NCBI RefSeq assembly: GCF_051251565.1
Contig: NZ_JBPOFB010000006.1
Location: forward strand, 124,001 to 188,000
Direction: 5' to 3'
DNA length: 64,000 nt
Source of the DNA: Marivita sp051251565
GTDB taxonomy: Bacteria; Pseudomonadota; Alphaproteobacteria; Rhodobacterales; Rhodobacteraceae
Below the pieces are notes generated by a model. It made no database searches and was not told the origin of the DNA. It saw only the letters and a program-made list of their open reading frames with translations. Below are positions 41,348-50,453 of this stretch, one piece after another (the stretch's first letter is position 1; each line of letters starts with the position of its first letter). The translations under genes and the position numbers were made by a program.

Positions 41348-44300
41348 TCAGGTCGCAAACGGGTCATTAGTGACCCCGACCAGTTGCATCAGGAAACCGT
41401 CGCTTGTTCCGTCAAGAATGTCGGCATACAGCGCATCGCTTTGCGCAATTCCGGCCTGCAAGCTGGCAACCGATCCATCAAACCCTTGCATGACCATGTT
41501 GGCATCGGTGCCGTCAGACATCCCGCGAGTGATTGCAAAATGCCCCCCCAGCAAGACCTTGTTCGCAAGGTAGGCGGCATCCGCCGCGCCGCCGGTCTCG
41601 GCTTTGGCACCGGCCAGTATCGCCTGGATAAACGTGGGCGGCGTGATCGCGCTGTCGCGTTCCAGAAGATCGAGCCAATAGGCCCTGCCAACGGCATCCG
41701 GGTCGCGGCCCAGCACGTTCTGGTAAACGGCATCCACGAAGGACGGCAGGTCATCAAAGTTTCCGTACAAGGCGCGGGTTTCCGGCTGGTCGAAAAAATA
41801 CGCAGCGATTTGATCGAGCCTCAGGCCACCGGCCATCTGGTCCCCCCAATAAAACAGGCCAATGGCGTCAGGAGCCCGATTGAAATACGCTATGTAGAGT
41901 TCGGTCAACGCGGCCATCGACGCACCATCCAAGTCAGCCATGCCATCAAACATGCCAAGCGACACCCCGTCAGACCCAAAAGGCGCGGTCTCTTGGCCGA
42001 AATCGATCCATTCGACATTGCGCAGACCCGTGGGGCCGGACCCATCCATGCGATTTTCGATCCAGACCAAATCGGATGCAAACCTGACGGAATAGGTGGC
42101 CTGATTGCCGTCCATGACCACGATGTCGGTTCCCCCCCGGCCATCAATCATACCATCTGCATTGTCGCCCTCGATCCTGTCGTTTCCGTTCGTGCCCCGT
42201 ACCGGCACATCGTCGCCGCGGTCGGATGACGGTGTCACCGTGCCGGGGTTTGGATCTGACTGATCGACAAAAGGCTGCACAATCGGATCTGGCAAACCTG
42301 CGTCCAGCCCGTCTGCAAGCCAGTCTGCAATCGTGTTCAGGTTCGCCGCGACCGCCGGGTGCACAGAATCTGGAACGGGGAAGTCCGCAGGTGGCCTGCT
42401 CCCAAAAACAGTTGTGTAATGCGTCATTGCAGCAAGAAAATACAACGTGGGTGTGCCGTGTGGGCCATCGTCAAGGTAAAGGTCAGTGGGTTGCAACCCA
42501 CCAAGCCCAAGCTCTTGATCGTCAAGCATCTGCGCTATCTGCGGTCCAACACTGATCAACCGCACATCAAGATCGGGTCGGGCGGTTCGGATGATATCGG
42601 TCAGTGTCACCCACCAATCGTGCCATTCCCCGGTCATGTAGGTCTGCCATGCATCAAATTCCGCCTGTGACGGTGGGAATGTTGACACAAACCCCTCCAT
42701 TTCTGGCCAGGTTTCATAGATGTTGATCGCCGCACCGGGCGCGCGTGCTTCGGCCCAGTCAATAATCCGTAGCGCGGATGCCGCCGGAGAGGTTTGTGGG
42801 TCAATCCAATATGGGCTGTCTGGGGATTGATCCTGCACGAAATTCACGGCTGAGATCGTGATCTGGGTGAACTGAGCATCTGCGAAACTTTGGCCAGTGT
42901 CGGGATCCCAAGCCTCTTCCACATTTGGCAAAGTGACGTGTGGGTTGGGGGGCAGATCGTCATGTTGTGTCAACATACCCGTCTGCATGGCGACCGCGTA
43001 TGATTGTCCCGCCGCATCTGCCATCATGTTGACCCAATGGGCCACAGACAATTCCGGGTCGCCCACGGCCCAGACGAAAAGGTCGTTGCCAAAAACGTAT
43101 TCCCGCACGTCTTGGGTCGGGTTGGGCTGCGGCGCGGGGGTAGGTTCGGGCTGTGCAGGCGGAGCCGGATCGGGTGTCGGTGCAGGTGTCGGATCATCTG
43201 CGGGTTCGTCGCGGTCAACCGCAGAGTCGGGTGCGGGCGGTGGGCCAAAGTCTGTCGGTTGCGACGCCCATGTGCCGTCCTTCATATGGTCTGGTGCGGG
43301 ATGTGTGTCCATGAAACGGACAACTGCGTCATGGCGGGCAGTCGCATCCTCAAGATGGCGCAATGATCCCCAACTGCCCCATTGGTTCGGCTCGGACACA
43401 TCGACAAACGCGTTGAAAAGCGTCCCGCCTGCGGCCTCCCACCCGGCAAGAAGCTCTGTATAGAGTTGCCCCATCCCTTCGGAATAGTTCAGGTAGGTGA
43501 AGAATTCTGTCAGCAGGTCATTCTGGGCCCATGGCCCAACCCCCACGACATGCGTGCCGCCTTCGTACATCACAAGGTCAAGCCCATGCGCATCCGCCGC
43601 CGCTTTGTGATAGCGAAAAAGCTCAAACAGGCCTTGCAGTGAATCCTCGGCATTGCCGGTGACAGACCCGTCCCGAAGTTCTTGCACGGCAAGGCGTTCG
43701 GCCAGGTCAAACCGATGGTCGGCAAAATAGGCCGATGCCGCCGCGCCGGTAAGCCCTTGCGATGCGGCCTCCTGCCGGGCCTGCGCCTCGCTCTGCGCGA
43801 TCCAGTTCAGGACGGCGCCCGCTTTTTCATCTGTGCCCAGAGAATTGCCAAAATATCCTGTGATCGCGTAGGTGTCGAAGGACAGATAGGGGGCTGTGTT
43901 GGCTGCGCTGAGCGCGGTCCATGCCGGTGCATCAATAATCGCGTCTTCCAGACCGGGCCAATAGGTATGGGTCGCAATGACCTTGACCAGTTGATCTTCA
44001 ACGCCAGCATAGATCTGATCCAGGATGCGTGCCATTTCTACCGATCTGGCCCCGTATTCCTGAACCCACCCGTCCCCAAGGTCTTGACCAAAGCGGTCGC
44101 GCGCCGCTTGTGCGGCATCTTGGGCCTGATCGAACAACCAGTTCCACACCTCGTTGGACAGTTCGATATGGGCGCGCAGGTCCGGGTTCAGATTGTCCCG
44201 CACATAAGTGGCCAATTCGCGGATGAAATTGGCATCCGCGTGCCAAGGAATGTTGAGCCAGGGTTCCGTGCCGGTCGCATTGGCAAGGTCAATCATTACT

Positions 44301-44953
44301 TCGATCGGAACACCGCCATGATAGGTGTAATCAGCCACCTGCGGGCGTTCTGACCAGCTTTGCATGTTGGAGTCGTTCGTTTCCTGCCAGTCCATGAACC
44401 GTAGGGAATGAGCGTCGTCGATCAGATCAAGCCATAGCGGGTTGAACAGCTGGCCAGCCTCATGGGCGGGGATGTGCTCTTGTTTGACCACTTCGATGTT
44501 GCGCAAATAATTTCCCGTGTTTTGCGGGTCTGTTGCGCTGATCGAGATGGTGACCATACCGTCCCCCGTAGGGGTGTAATTGAACCAGATCTCGCCCGCC
44601 GACCGCGACACGATCTCTGCTCCGAACACGGTGATATCGCCCGCGCCGTCAAAACTCAGCCGGTACAACCCGGCAGTATAGGTCGCCTCGGCCGGCATTT
44701 CCGTCAGGATAAAGGTCTGGATCTGTTCAACGCCCGGCGGAATGTCGGTGATCCAGCCATTGTCGTCCATCACCCCCATCGCCGCGAGGTCTTCTGCCAT
44801 ATAGGCACCCCACTGGCTGTCGGTGTGGGCGTGCCAAGGACGCGCGGTTTTGAACACGTCAAGGAACGGCTGTTGCACGCTCCAATCAACGACGCCGCGA
44901 AGCCCAAATGCCATCGCCGCTCCAGTAGTCTGCGTTCCGAAAACGTTGGTCAT
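41348..44953 (-). CDS. Secreted multidomain glycoside hydrolase / SGNH-like / RTX / DUF4214 protein
   Basis: 1,201 residues from the ATG that follows GGAGG at ideal spacing. No N-terminal signal peptide. Residues about 1-570 form a glycoside-hydrolase-like region with a probable acid/base Glu268 (HIELSNEVWNW) and nucleophile Glu464 (VMYEGGTH), consistent with clan GH-A. A Pro-rich linker spans about 571-614. Residues about 615-890 resemble an SGNH esterase (VWAVGDPELSVAHW and the DxxH-like LDDGPHGT). Then follow an RTX-like calcium-binding segment (GNDRIEGDNADGMIDGRGG, about 922-940) and two DUF4214 units (about 1014-1149). The C-terminal RTX part points to type I secretion. It probably modifies an extracellular polysaccharide. 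Confidence 0.78.
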   Translation of the reverse strand: MTNVFGTQTTGAAMAFGLRGVVDWSVQQPFLDVFKTARPWHAHTDSQWGAYMAEDLAAMGVMDDNGWITDIPPGVEQIQTFILTEMPAEATYTAGLYRLSFDGAGDITVFGAEIVSRSAGEIWFNYTPTGDGMVTISISATDPQNTGNYLRNIEVVKQEHIPAHEAGQLFNPLWLDLIDDAHSLRFMDWQETNDSNMQSWSERPQVADYTYHGGVPIEVMIDLANATGTEPWLNIPWHADANFIRELATYVRDNLNPDLRAHIELSNEVWNWLFDQAQDAAQAARDRFGQDLGDGWVQEYGARSVEMARILDQIYAGVEDQLVKVIATHTYWPGLEDAIIDAPAWTALSAANTAPYLSFDTYAITGYFGNSLGTDEKAGAVLNWIAQSEAQARQEAASQGLTGAAASAYFADHRFDLAERLAVQELRDGSVTGNAEDSLQGLFELFRYHKAAADAHGLDLVMYEGGTHVVGVGPWAQNDLLTEFFTYLNYSEGMGQLYTELLAGWEAAGGTLFNAFVDVSEPNQWGSWGSLRHLEDATARHDAVVRFMDTHPAPDHMKDGTWASQPTDFGPPPAPDSAVDRDEPADDPTPAPTPDPAPPAQPEPTPAPQPNPTQDVREYVFGNDLFVWAVGDPELSVAHWVNMMADAAGQSYAVAMQTGMLTQHDDLPPNPHVTLPNVEEAWDPDTGQSFADAQFTQITISAVNFVQDQSPDSPYWIDPQTSPAASALRIIDWAEARAPGAAINIYETWPEMEGFVSTFPPSQAEFDAWQTYMTGEWHDWWVTLTDIIRTARPDLDVRLISVGPQIAQMLDDQELGLGGLQPTDLYLDDGPHGTPTLYFLAAMTHYTTVFGSRPPADFPVPDSVHPAVAANLNTIADWLADGLDAGLPDPIVQPFVDQSDPNPGTVTPSSDRGDDVPVRGTNGNDRIEGDNADGMIDGRGGTDIVVMDGNQATYSVRFASDLVWIENRMDGSGPTGLRNVEWIDFGQETAPFGSDGVSLGMFDGMADLDGASMAALTELYIAYFNRAPDAIGLFYWGDQMAGGLRLDQIAAYFFDQPETRALYGNFDDLPSFVDAVYQNVLGRDPDAVGRAYWLDLLERDSAITPPTFIQAILAGAKAETGGAADAAYLANKVLLGGHFAITRGMSDGTDANMVMQGFDGSVASLQAGIAQSDALYADILDGTSDGFLMQLVGVTNDPFAT

Positions 44954-45316
44954 GCGAAATGCCTCCACGCTGATGGGTGGTGCAAAGACCTCGTTCCAAA
45001 TTGGGAAATGCCTGTTTGGTCGGACTGCGATAGGGAAAGACAATGGGCATCCGGCACAGTGGTCTCTGCACGTTGCTTGAGCCATTTCCAGGTCGCAACG
45101 ACCGCATCCTTGGCGTCGCCACAGACAAACGCGTTTGGACCTGTCACATGTGTGTTCTGGCTCATGCGGCCTAGCTTGGGAGAAGATGTCCCCCAAATGC
45201 AGACTGGCAAAAGTATGGATTTTATTGCATTTGAACGGCGCTTTTCCCGTTCGGGGCGTTGCCCACTATGACAAGAAAAAAAGCCGACTATCGATTGAAA
45301 GCCGCCAAATGAATTC

Positions 45317-45361
45317 AACCCAGATGCTATCGCCGCCGCAGAAATCTGCGTTCCGAACATG
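45317..45361 (-). repeat. Diverged direct repeat of the 5' end of the secreted-protein gene
   Basis: This 45-base segment matches 44901-44945 without gaps at 36 of 45 positions. On the minus strand both encode a similar start: FGTQISAAAIASGL here against FGTQTTGAAMAFGL in the intact gene. Similarity does not continue into the next codons, so it looks like a leader fragment left by duplication or recombination of a paralogue. Confidence 0.65.
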
Positions 45362-45541
45362 TCGGTCAAGGGTTCCATGCCCCACTCCACTCATTCAAAA
45401 CGCCCCCGAGGCAAGTGTTGGGGGTTAGAGTGTGAACGCGGTCTTAAAGGCGGATTTTGTGCGAAATTTTAGCAGTGCGCTTTGGAATTCTGGCGCTCAG
45501 TTGGTTCAGAATTTTTCGGATAAATATCAGTAGTTTAACCG

Positions 45542-45567
45542 GAAAAAACTCACCTCTCAAGAAGTGA
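45542..45567 (-). terminator. Rho-independent terminator of the UbiA-SMR operon
   Basis: On the minus strand TCACTTC-TTGA-GAGGTGA forms a 7-bp stem (one G-T pair) followed by GTTTTTT. It lies 44 bases after the SMR stop. Confidence 0.75.
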
Positions 45568-45610
45568 AGGGGTATTCTTGGATAGCTGCATGAAGTGGGG
45601 AAGATTTAAT

Positions 45611-45979
45611 TTAACCGCCGCGCGCCATGACCAAAAGGCCCACGATGATCAGTCCAAGCCCGATCAAGCGGCTGGTTTGCACCGGTTCGCCCAGAAACAG
45701 CATCCCTGACCCGGCCACCATGACAAAGCTCATGGCCACAAACGGATAGGCAAGTGACAGATCAAGCTGGCGCAGCGCAAAAAGCCAGAACACGGTGCCC
45801 ACGCCATAAAGCGCCAGACCCAGCATCACCATGGGCGAAAACACCATGCCAAGCGTCTTGATCCAAACGTTTGCCGCCGCGGGTGTCACAACGTTGCTAA
45901 CACCAACTTTGAACGCGGTTTGACCGAGGGCTGACAGAGACACGCTTGCAAATATGAGAGCAAACGCACCCCAGGTCAT
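45611..45979 (-). CDS. Small multidrug-resistance/EamA-like membrane transporter
   Basis: 122 residues with four predicted transmembrane helices and the pattern of ArnE/ArnF and SMR-type half transporters (LYGVGTVFWLFALRQLDLSLAYPF, MLFLGEP). The chosen ATG overlaps the stop of the UbiA gene (ATGA). In that context it may act as a flippase for a polyprenyl-phosphate sugar, as ArnEF do, rather than as a drug exporter (inference). Confidence 0.82.
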   Translation of the reverse strand: MTWGAFALIFASVSLSALGQTAFKVGVSNVVTPAAANVWIKTLGMVFSPMVMLGLALYGVGTVFWLFALRQLDLSLAYPFVAMSFVMVAGSGMLFLGEPVQTSRLIGLGLIIVGLLVMARGG

Positions 45980-47466
45980 GAGACGCCCCAATGAATTGGC
46001 AGGATGCGCGCGGTGATGATGATAAGCAGGATGGTCACAACGCAGATACGGCTGATCTGGTCTTTCAGCGCGAAAACCACGGGGTCATCGCCGATTTTAC
46101 CCCGGCTCGCCCAAGTCCAACTGCGATAGGTCCAGAACATCATGATCGGTACGATCAGCCAAAGCATATAGGGCGTGGCGTAGGCGACATTGACGGAGGT
46201 CGAGTTCACGTATTGCGCCAGTGTCAGGATCGACAATGCCCCGTTGGCGATCCCGAAGGTCATGACTAGTTGAAGCTCGGACGCGTAATAATTGCGCGAC
46301 GGCAAGCGTTCATCTTCTTTCGTTGGGTTCAACCCGTCAAGCTCAATATAGCGTTTCATGTAGGCGAGGCTTAGGAAGAAAAAGAGCGAATAGCTCAGCA
46401 ACCAAGGACTTGGCATGAGCAGCGTTGCCGCCGACCCTGCCAGAATCCGCACAGTGTAGAGCAATGACAGTGCCACAACATCAATCGTAGAAAACCGTTT
46501 GAGGCAGAACGTATAGGCCGTGGTCAGGATCGCGTAGCCGGTCAGCACCAGCCCGAACAGGACGTTTACAAAGAGGAACGAAATCAGGATTGCCCCACCA
46601 AGCAACGCACTGGCCGCGACGATGCCAAGCCTGATCGACAGTTGGCCTGCCGCAAACGGGCGCTTGTGCTTCGTGGCATGTTTGCGGTCAGCCTGAATGT
46701 CGGCCATGTCGTTGATCAGGTAAACGCCCGATGCGCAAAGGCTGAAACAGACAAAGGCCATCAGCCCGGCCAGCATGACCTCAAGATAGACATATTCATG
46801 CGCAAACAGCACCGGTACGAACACAAGAACGTTCTTGGCCCATTGATGCGGGCGCATCGCCTTCATCAACGCACCCAAGGTAGACACGTCTTTTTCAACA
46901 TGCAGGGACACGGAACCCGGCTCTGACGCCATGTGCCGACGGGCCCCACCGCTGGGTGCGACGAAGCCGGATTTTTGTGCGGCTTTCCATATGGGGATAT
47001 CCGCAGTGCTGTCCCCAAGATATTCAAACGGGCCTTGGGCTATCGCCTCAATCGCCTTGAGCTTGGCCTCTCCCTTGAGGTTGCGCCCCGGTTCGGTGCC
47101 GATCACATCGTCAAACAGGCCCAGATGGTCGGCGACCGCGCGCGCGACGGTGATATCGGCGGCCGTGGCAAGAATAACGCGCCGTCCCTCAGTACGGGCT
47201 GTGCGGATATAATCGAGCACTTCTGCCCTGTAGGGCAGCGTTGTGACATCCGGGGCGGCAGAGATCGCAAGTGCGCGTTTGATCCCGGCCAGCCCACCGG
47301 AAAAATAGGCACGAATGGCGGCAAGCAAGGCTTTTTGATCCCGCGCCACATGGGCAAGTGATTCTTCCGCGATATCCCCGGCAATAAGCGTCCCGTCCAG
47401 ATCAACAAAAAGATCCAACGCGTTTGTTTGTGAAGGCTGGGAAACGATCTTTGACATGGCCGTCAT
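45976..47466 (-). CDS. HAD-UbiA fusion, decaprenyl-phosphate phosphoribosyltransferase-like
   Basis: About 496 residues in two parts. Residues about 15-190 are a HAD phosphatase (FVDLDGTLIAGD, ILATAADI, EYLGDSTADIPIW). Residues about 205-495 are a UbiA prenyltransferase with about eight membrane helices and the Asp-rich site (NDMADIQADRKH) preceded by RPHQWAKN. That motif resembles DPPR synthase, which joins phosphoribose to decaprenyl phosphate; the HAD part could remove the remaining phosphate. Start is one of two nearby ATGs with weak ribosome sites. Coupled to the SMR gene and divergent from a GT-C gene. Confidence 0.85.
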   Translation of the reverse strand: MTAMSKIVSQPSQTNALDLFVDLDGTLIAGDIAEESLAHVARDQKALLAAIRAYFSGGLAGIKRALAISAAPDVTTLPYRAEVLDYIRTARTEGRRVILATAADITVARAVADHLGLFDDVIGTEPGRNLKGEAKLKAIEAIAQGPFEYLGDSTADIPIWKAAQKSGFVAPSGGARRHMASEPGSVSLHVEKDVSTLGALMKAMRPHQWAKNVLVFVPVLFAHEYVYLEVMLAGLMAFVCFSLCASGVYLINDMADIQADRKHATKHKRPFAAGQLSIRLGIVAASALLGGAILISFLFVNVLFGLVLTGYAILTTAYTFCLKRFSTIDVVALSLLYTVRILAGSAATLLMPSPWLLSYSLFFFLSLAYMKRYIELDGLNPTKEDERLPSRNYYASELQLVMTFGIANGALSILTLAQYVNSTSVNVAYATPYMLWLIVPIMMFWTYRSWTWASRGKIGDDPVVFALKDQISRICVVTILLIIITARILPIHWGVS

Positions 47467-47604
47467 TGTACCCACGTTTCGCAACAAAACAGCGAAAAAT
47501 GTTGAAAATTCAGGGTAAACTGCTTTTTGTGCAGCGCGACTGCTATTTTACGATCACTCATCACGGGTTTTGGCAACTGCTCATCTAGGGACACCTAAAC
47601 GCTA

Positions 47605-49320
47605 ATGGTTAATTCCGACAAAAAAGCGGCAAATTTTGTGATTTGCTTGGGCTTGTTCGCGGTGGCCGTGTTTTTTCGCGCAGCCGGGGCCGATTTCGGG
47701 TTCTTCAATGGCGACGAACGCGTCAACGATTCCGCGCGGTTTCTGACCGGGCAATTGATCCCAACGCAGCATTTTTACCCACCGTTTTTCAATTATGTGA
47801 ATGGCGTGGCTTTTGCTGGTTTGTTTGTGATTGGTTTGTTGACGGATATGTGGTCGGGCGTAGAGGAATTTCGGCAGGTCTATTTCGACGATCCAACCCC
47901 GTTTTACGTCACGGCGCGGTATGTCACAGCCGTGATTGGCGCGATAAGCGCGCCGTTGTTCTTTTCCTTTGCGCGCCGTGTTGGGCTGACAAACGGATAT
48001 GCCTTGGCCGTGGGCAGCTTTGCCGCGCTGTTTCCGCTGGCCGTGTTCATGGCGCATATTGCCAAAGGCGACACCGGGCTTGCGGTGGCGTGTGTTGCTG
48101 TTGTCTGGGCGTTTCTCATGCGGATTGATGCCGTTCATATCCGCCGTTGGGATTTGATCATCGGGGTGACCGTTGCCCTGGCTTTTGGATTCAAGCAATC
48201 CGCCCTGCTGGTTTTGGCACCACTGGCGATTGGCATGATCGTTATCCTGGCCCGCCGCGAAGGATTTGGAACCGCGATAAAATCCTTTTCCCGATCCGTT
48301 TTGGTTTTGCTGATCCTGTGGCCGATTATGAATGTCGGGATATTGCTGGATATCGAAGGGTTTTTGGCCTTTCAGAAAATTCAGGCCGTGATGTCGGTGC
48401 GCGAAGATGATCCGTTTGGCATTGGCCTGCCTGTGACTTTCGGGATTTTCGGCGATGCCGTAACGGGTCTCAACCCGGTATTGTTTGCACTGGCGGCGAT
48501 TGTCCCGGTCTGGCTTTTGGCCAAGACGTGCCAGTTGGATAAGCGCGACGCGTTGCTGGCGATCTGGGTCACCAATCTTGTGTCGATCGTTACCATTTCG
48601 CTGGTTGTGGGCACCCGTCAGCCGGAACATCTCTTCCTGCCGAACCTTTACATCATGCTGCTTCTGGCGGCGCTGGTTCTGATGGACATGGTCCGCGCCT
48701 ATGTGGGGGTGCCGCGGGCGATCATCGTCGCTGCGGCCGTGGCCGGGTTTGGGATCATGGGGGCAGGGACTGCCAATGTGGTGCAGCAGGCGCGCGCCAC
48801 ACCCATTGCCGTTGAACTGGCGGCCTATCTTGCAGACACCTATCCCGGTGCCAAAGTGCAAACCGGGCTTGCCTTGCCTGTGCCGCAGACCCAAGCTGCA
48901 CAGCAGATGGAAATTGACCGCCTCGACCGCTTGGGCGCAAAATACAACATCGAGATGCCTGAAATCGCGCAAGAGCGTATCCTGACCGATGACGCCGAGA
49001 ATGCGATCTACTGGGTCAATACCCCTTTCGCCATGTCAGGCCTCGAAGCCGATGAAACCCGAAACGAGGATTTCCCGGTGCAGCCGCACGCGTGGCCGAT
49101 CCAGCCGGATGAATGGGTGCTTGACGGGTGGGTGGCCGAAGATTTCGATATCTTCATCGCCAATAATTTCAGTTTTCTCAGACAGGACAGCAGGTCGAGC
49201 TTTATTCGTACCTTTTACGATGACCTGCTCAACCGATGCGACCGGGTAAGGGATTACCAGGCGCGCAAGCCGTTGTTCCTGGAATTCGATATTACGGTGT
49301 TTGACTGTTCGGCGCTGTGA
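47605..49320 (+). CDS. Polytopic membrane glycosyltransferase-like protein (GT-C/PMT type)
   Basis: 571 residues with roughly ten transmembrane helices in the first 400 and a soluble C-terminal domain of about 170. The first external loop has the acidic GFFNGDERVNDSARF, comparable to the catalytic DE-type motif of dolichyl/undecaprenyl-phosphate-sugar transferases such as ArnT and PMT. It would transfer a sugar from a polyprenyl carrier to an acceptor in the periplasm. The acceptor is unknown. It is divergent from the HAD-UbiA gene across 138 bp, suggesting a joint pathway. Confidence 0.75.
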   Translation: MVNSDKKAANFVICLGLFAVAVFFRAAGADFGFFNGDERVNDSARFLTGQLIPTQHFYPPFFNYVNGVAFAGLFVIGLLTDMWSGVEEFRQVYFDDPTPFYVTARYVTAVIGAISAPLFFSFARRVGLTNGYALAVGSFAALFPLAVFMAHIAKGDTGLAVACVAVVWAFLMRIDAVHIRRWDLIIGVTVALAFGFKQSALLVLAPLAIGMIVILARREGFGTAIKSFSRSVLVLLILWPIMNVGILLDIEGFLAFQKIQAVMSVREDDPFGIGLPVTFGIFGDAVTGLNPVLFALAAIVPVWLLAKTCQLDKRDALLAIWVTNLVSIVTISLVVGTRQPEHLFLPNLYIMLLLAALVLMDMVRAYVGVPRAIIVAAAVAGFGIMGAGTANVVQQARATPIAVELAAYLADTYPGAKVQTGLALPVPQTQAAQQMEIDRLDRLGAKYNIEMPEIAQERILTDDAENAIYWVNTPFAMSGLEADETRNEDFPVQPHAWPIQPDEWVLDGWVAEDFDIFIANNFSFLRQDSRSSFIRTFYDDLLNRCDRVRDYQARKPLFLEFDITVFDCSAL

Positions 49321-49332
49321 CGCACGGATCGG

Positions 49333-49749
49333 TCAGGTCCGGCGCAGTTTGATCACGACATTGACACTGGAAATCTCGGCGCCTTCGGGCGGTCGGGGAA
49401 GGCGTGCAATTTCAAGCTCGTCCGCAGGCGCATCGGTCAAACGGCCTTCGTCTTCCCAATAAAAATGCGGGTGATCATGGGTGTTCGTGTCGAAATAGCT
49501 GCGCGCACCATCAACCGTCACTTCCTGCATGAGGCCAGCGTCGCAAAAGGCGCGCAGCGTGTTGTAGACAGTGGCAAGCGACACTTGTTCGCCAATGTCT
49601 TGAACGGCGGCGAACAGGCTTTCCGCAGTCACATGACGGTTCTTGCCGTCCCCAACTAAAAGCGACGCAAGGGCAACGCGTTGCCGCGTCGGACGCACAC
49701 CGCCCTTGGATAGCCATTCGGTTCCGCGTTCGATTGTTGGTGACAACAT
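49333..49749 (-). CDS. irr: Iron-response regulator Irr (Fur family)
   Basis: 138 residues from an ATG preceded by GGAG. The winged HTH covers about 15-80 (VRPTRQRVALASLL, SLATVYNTLRAF). The His-rich segment HDHPHFYWEDEG (91-102) resembles the haem-binding HxH region of alphaproteobacterial Irr. It would repress or activate iron-dependent genes and respond to haem. It is divergent from fabA, the usual neighbourhood in Rhodobacterales. A longer in-frame form would extend into the fabA promoter and is unlikely. Confidence 0.9.
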   Translation of the reverse strand: MLSPTIERGTEWLSKGGVRPTRQRVALASLLVGDGKNRHVTAESLFAAVQDIGEQVSLATVYNTLRAFCDAGLMQEVTVDGARSYFDTNTHDHPHFYWEDEGRLTDAPADELEIARLPRPPEGAEISSVNVVIKLRRT

Positions 49750-49775
49750 GCCAAATATGCTCCTGCTCTCAAACT

Positions 49776-49805
49776 TATATAGTGTGCGAACCACTCGCAG
49801 TTCAA
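49776..49805 (-). promoter_or_regulatory. Candidate irr promoter
   Basis: On the minus strand TTGAAC and TATATA are separated by 18 bases, and the -10 hexamer lies 26 bases before the ATG. The fit to the main sigma consensus is fair. Regulation by Irr itself or by fabA transcription is possible but not shown. Confidence 0.4.
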
Positions 49806-49922
49806 ATAAATTTCTTGCAACATCTTGTCTCAGGTGTCCTGGGCGGGTGGGCTTGCAGGGTGAACGTGCAGGGTGATAGAGGGGTTGGGATTTCGCCAAT
49901 CCTTCCGGGAGCCTTGTCCAAT

Positions 49923-50432
49923 ATGACCGAATATCCACGCAGCTTTGACCGCGACGACCTTTTGAAATGCGCCCGCGGAGAGCTGTTTGGCCCGGGCAAC
50001 GCACAGCTTCCCGAACCGCCAATGCTGATGATGGACCGGATCACTGATATTTCCGGCGATGGTGGGGTACACGGAAAAGGCCATGTGGTGGCCGAGTTCG
50101 ACATCACTCCCGACCTGTGGTTCTTTAACTGCCACTTTCCGGGAAACCCGATCATGCCTGGCTGTCTTGGCCTTGATGGCCTGTGGCAGTTGACGGGCTT
50201 CAACCTTGGCTGGCGCGGCTGGCAGGGGCGGGGCTATGCGCTTGGCGTGGGAGAAGTGAAGCTGACCGGCATGGTGCGCCCGGATCGCAAGAAGCTGACC
50301 TACAAGGTCGATTTTACCAAGGCCATCCAGACCCGCCGCCTGACGATGGGTGTCGCTGACGGCATCGTCGAAGCGGACGGTGACGTGATCTATCAGGTCA
50401 AGGACATGAAAGTGGCCCTGTCGGAAAGCTAA
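49923..50432 (+). CDS. fabA: 3-hydroxydecanoyl-ACP dehydratase/isomerase FabA
   Basis: 169 residues, full length. The catalytic His71 (NCHFPGNPIMPG) and Asp85 (LGLDGLWQ) match the positions in E. coli FabA. It dehydrates 3-hydroxydecanoyl-ACP and isomerises the product, starting unsaturated fatty acid synthesis in the cytoplasm. Normally it is directly followed by fabB, but here a reverse-strand gene separates the two. Confidence 0.97.
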   Translation: MTEYPRSFDRDDLLKCARGELFGPGNAQLPEPPMLMMDRITDISGDGGVHGKGHVVAEFDITPDLWFFNCHFPGNPIMPGCLGLDGLWQLTGFNLGWRGWQGRGYALGVGEVKLTGMVRPDRKKLTYKVDFTKAIQTRRLTMGVADGIVEADGDVIYQVKDMKVALSES

Positions 50433-50453
50433 GCCTTTTGACTGGCCCGCGCG

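Larger units (their letters stand above)
44954..45610. other. Intergenic region with promoter, leader remnant and terminator
   Basis: This 657-bp stretch lies upstream of the giant secreted-protein gene and downstream of the SMR/UbiA operon. Its left half has short open frames with no convincing codon use. Its right half (about 45430-45610) is clearly AT-rich, with an inverted repeat AATTCTG/CAGAATT (45486-45513) and a rho-independent terminator. A diverged copy of the 5' end of the giant gene lies at 45317-45361. I see no real gene. Confidence 0.6.

Noticed and set aside
44950..45390. Minus-strand open frame of 146 codons upstream of the secreted-protein gene
   Set aside because: Only its first dozen or so codons resemble the neighbouring gene; the rest has no plausible composition. 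Treated as a remnant leader, not a gene.
47602..48972. Long minus-strand open frame (456 codons) opposite the GT-C gene
   Set aside because: Rich in Gln, His and Arg as expected of antisense frames in GC-rich genes; the plus-strand protein has clear membrane helices.
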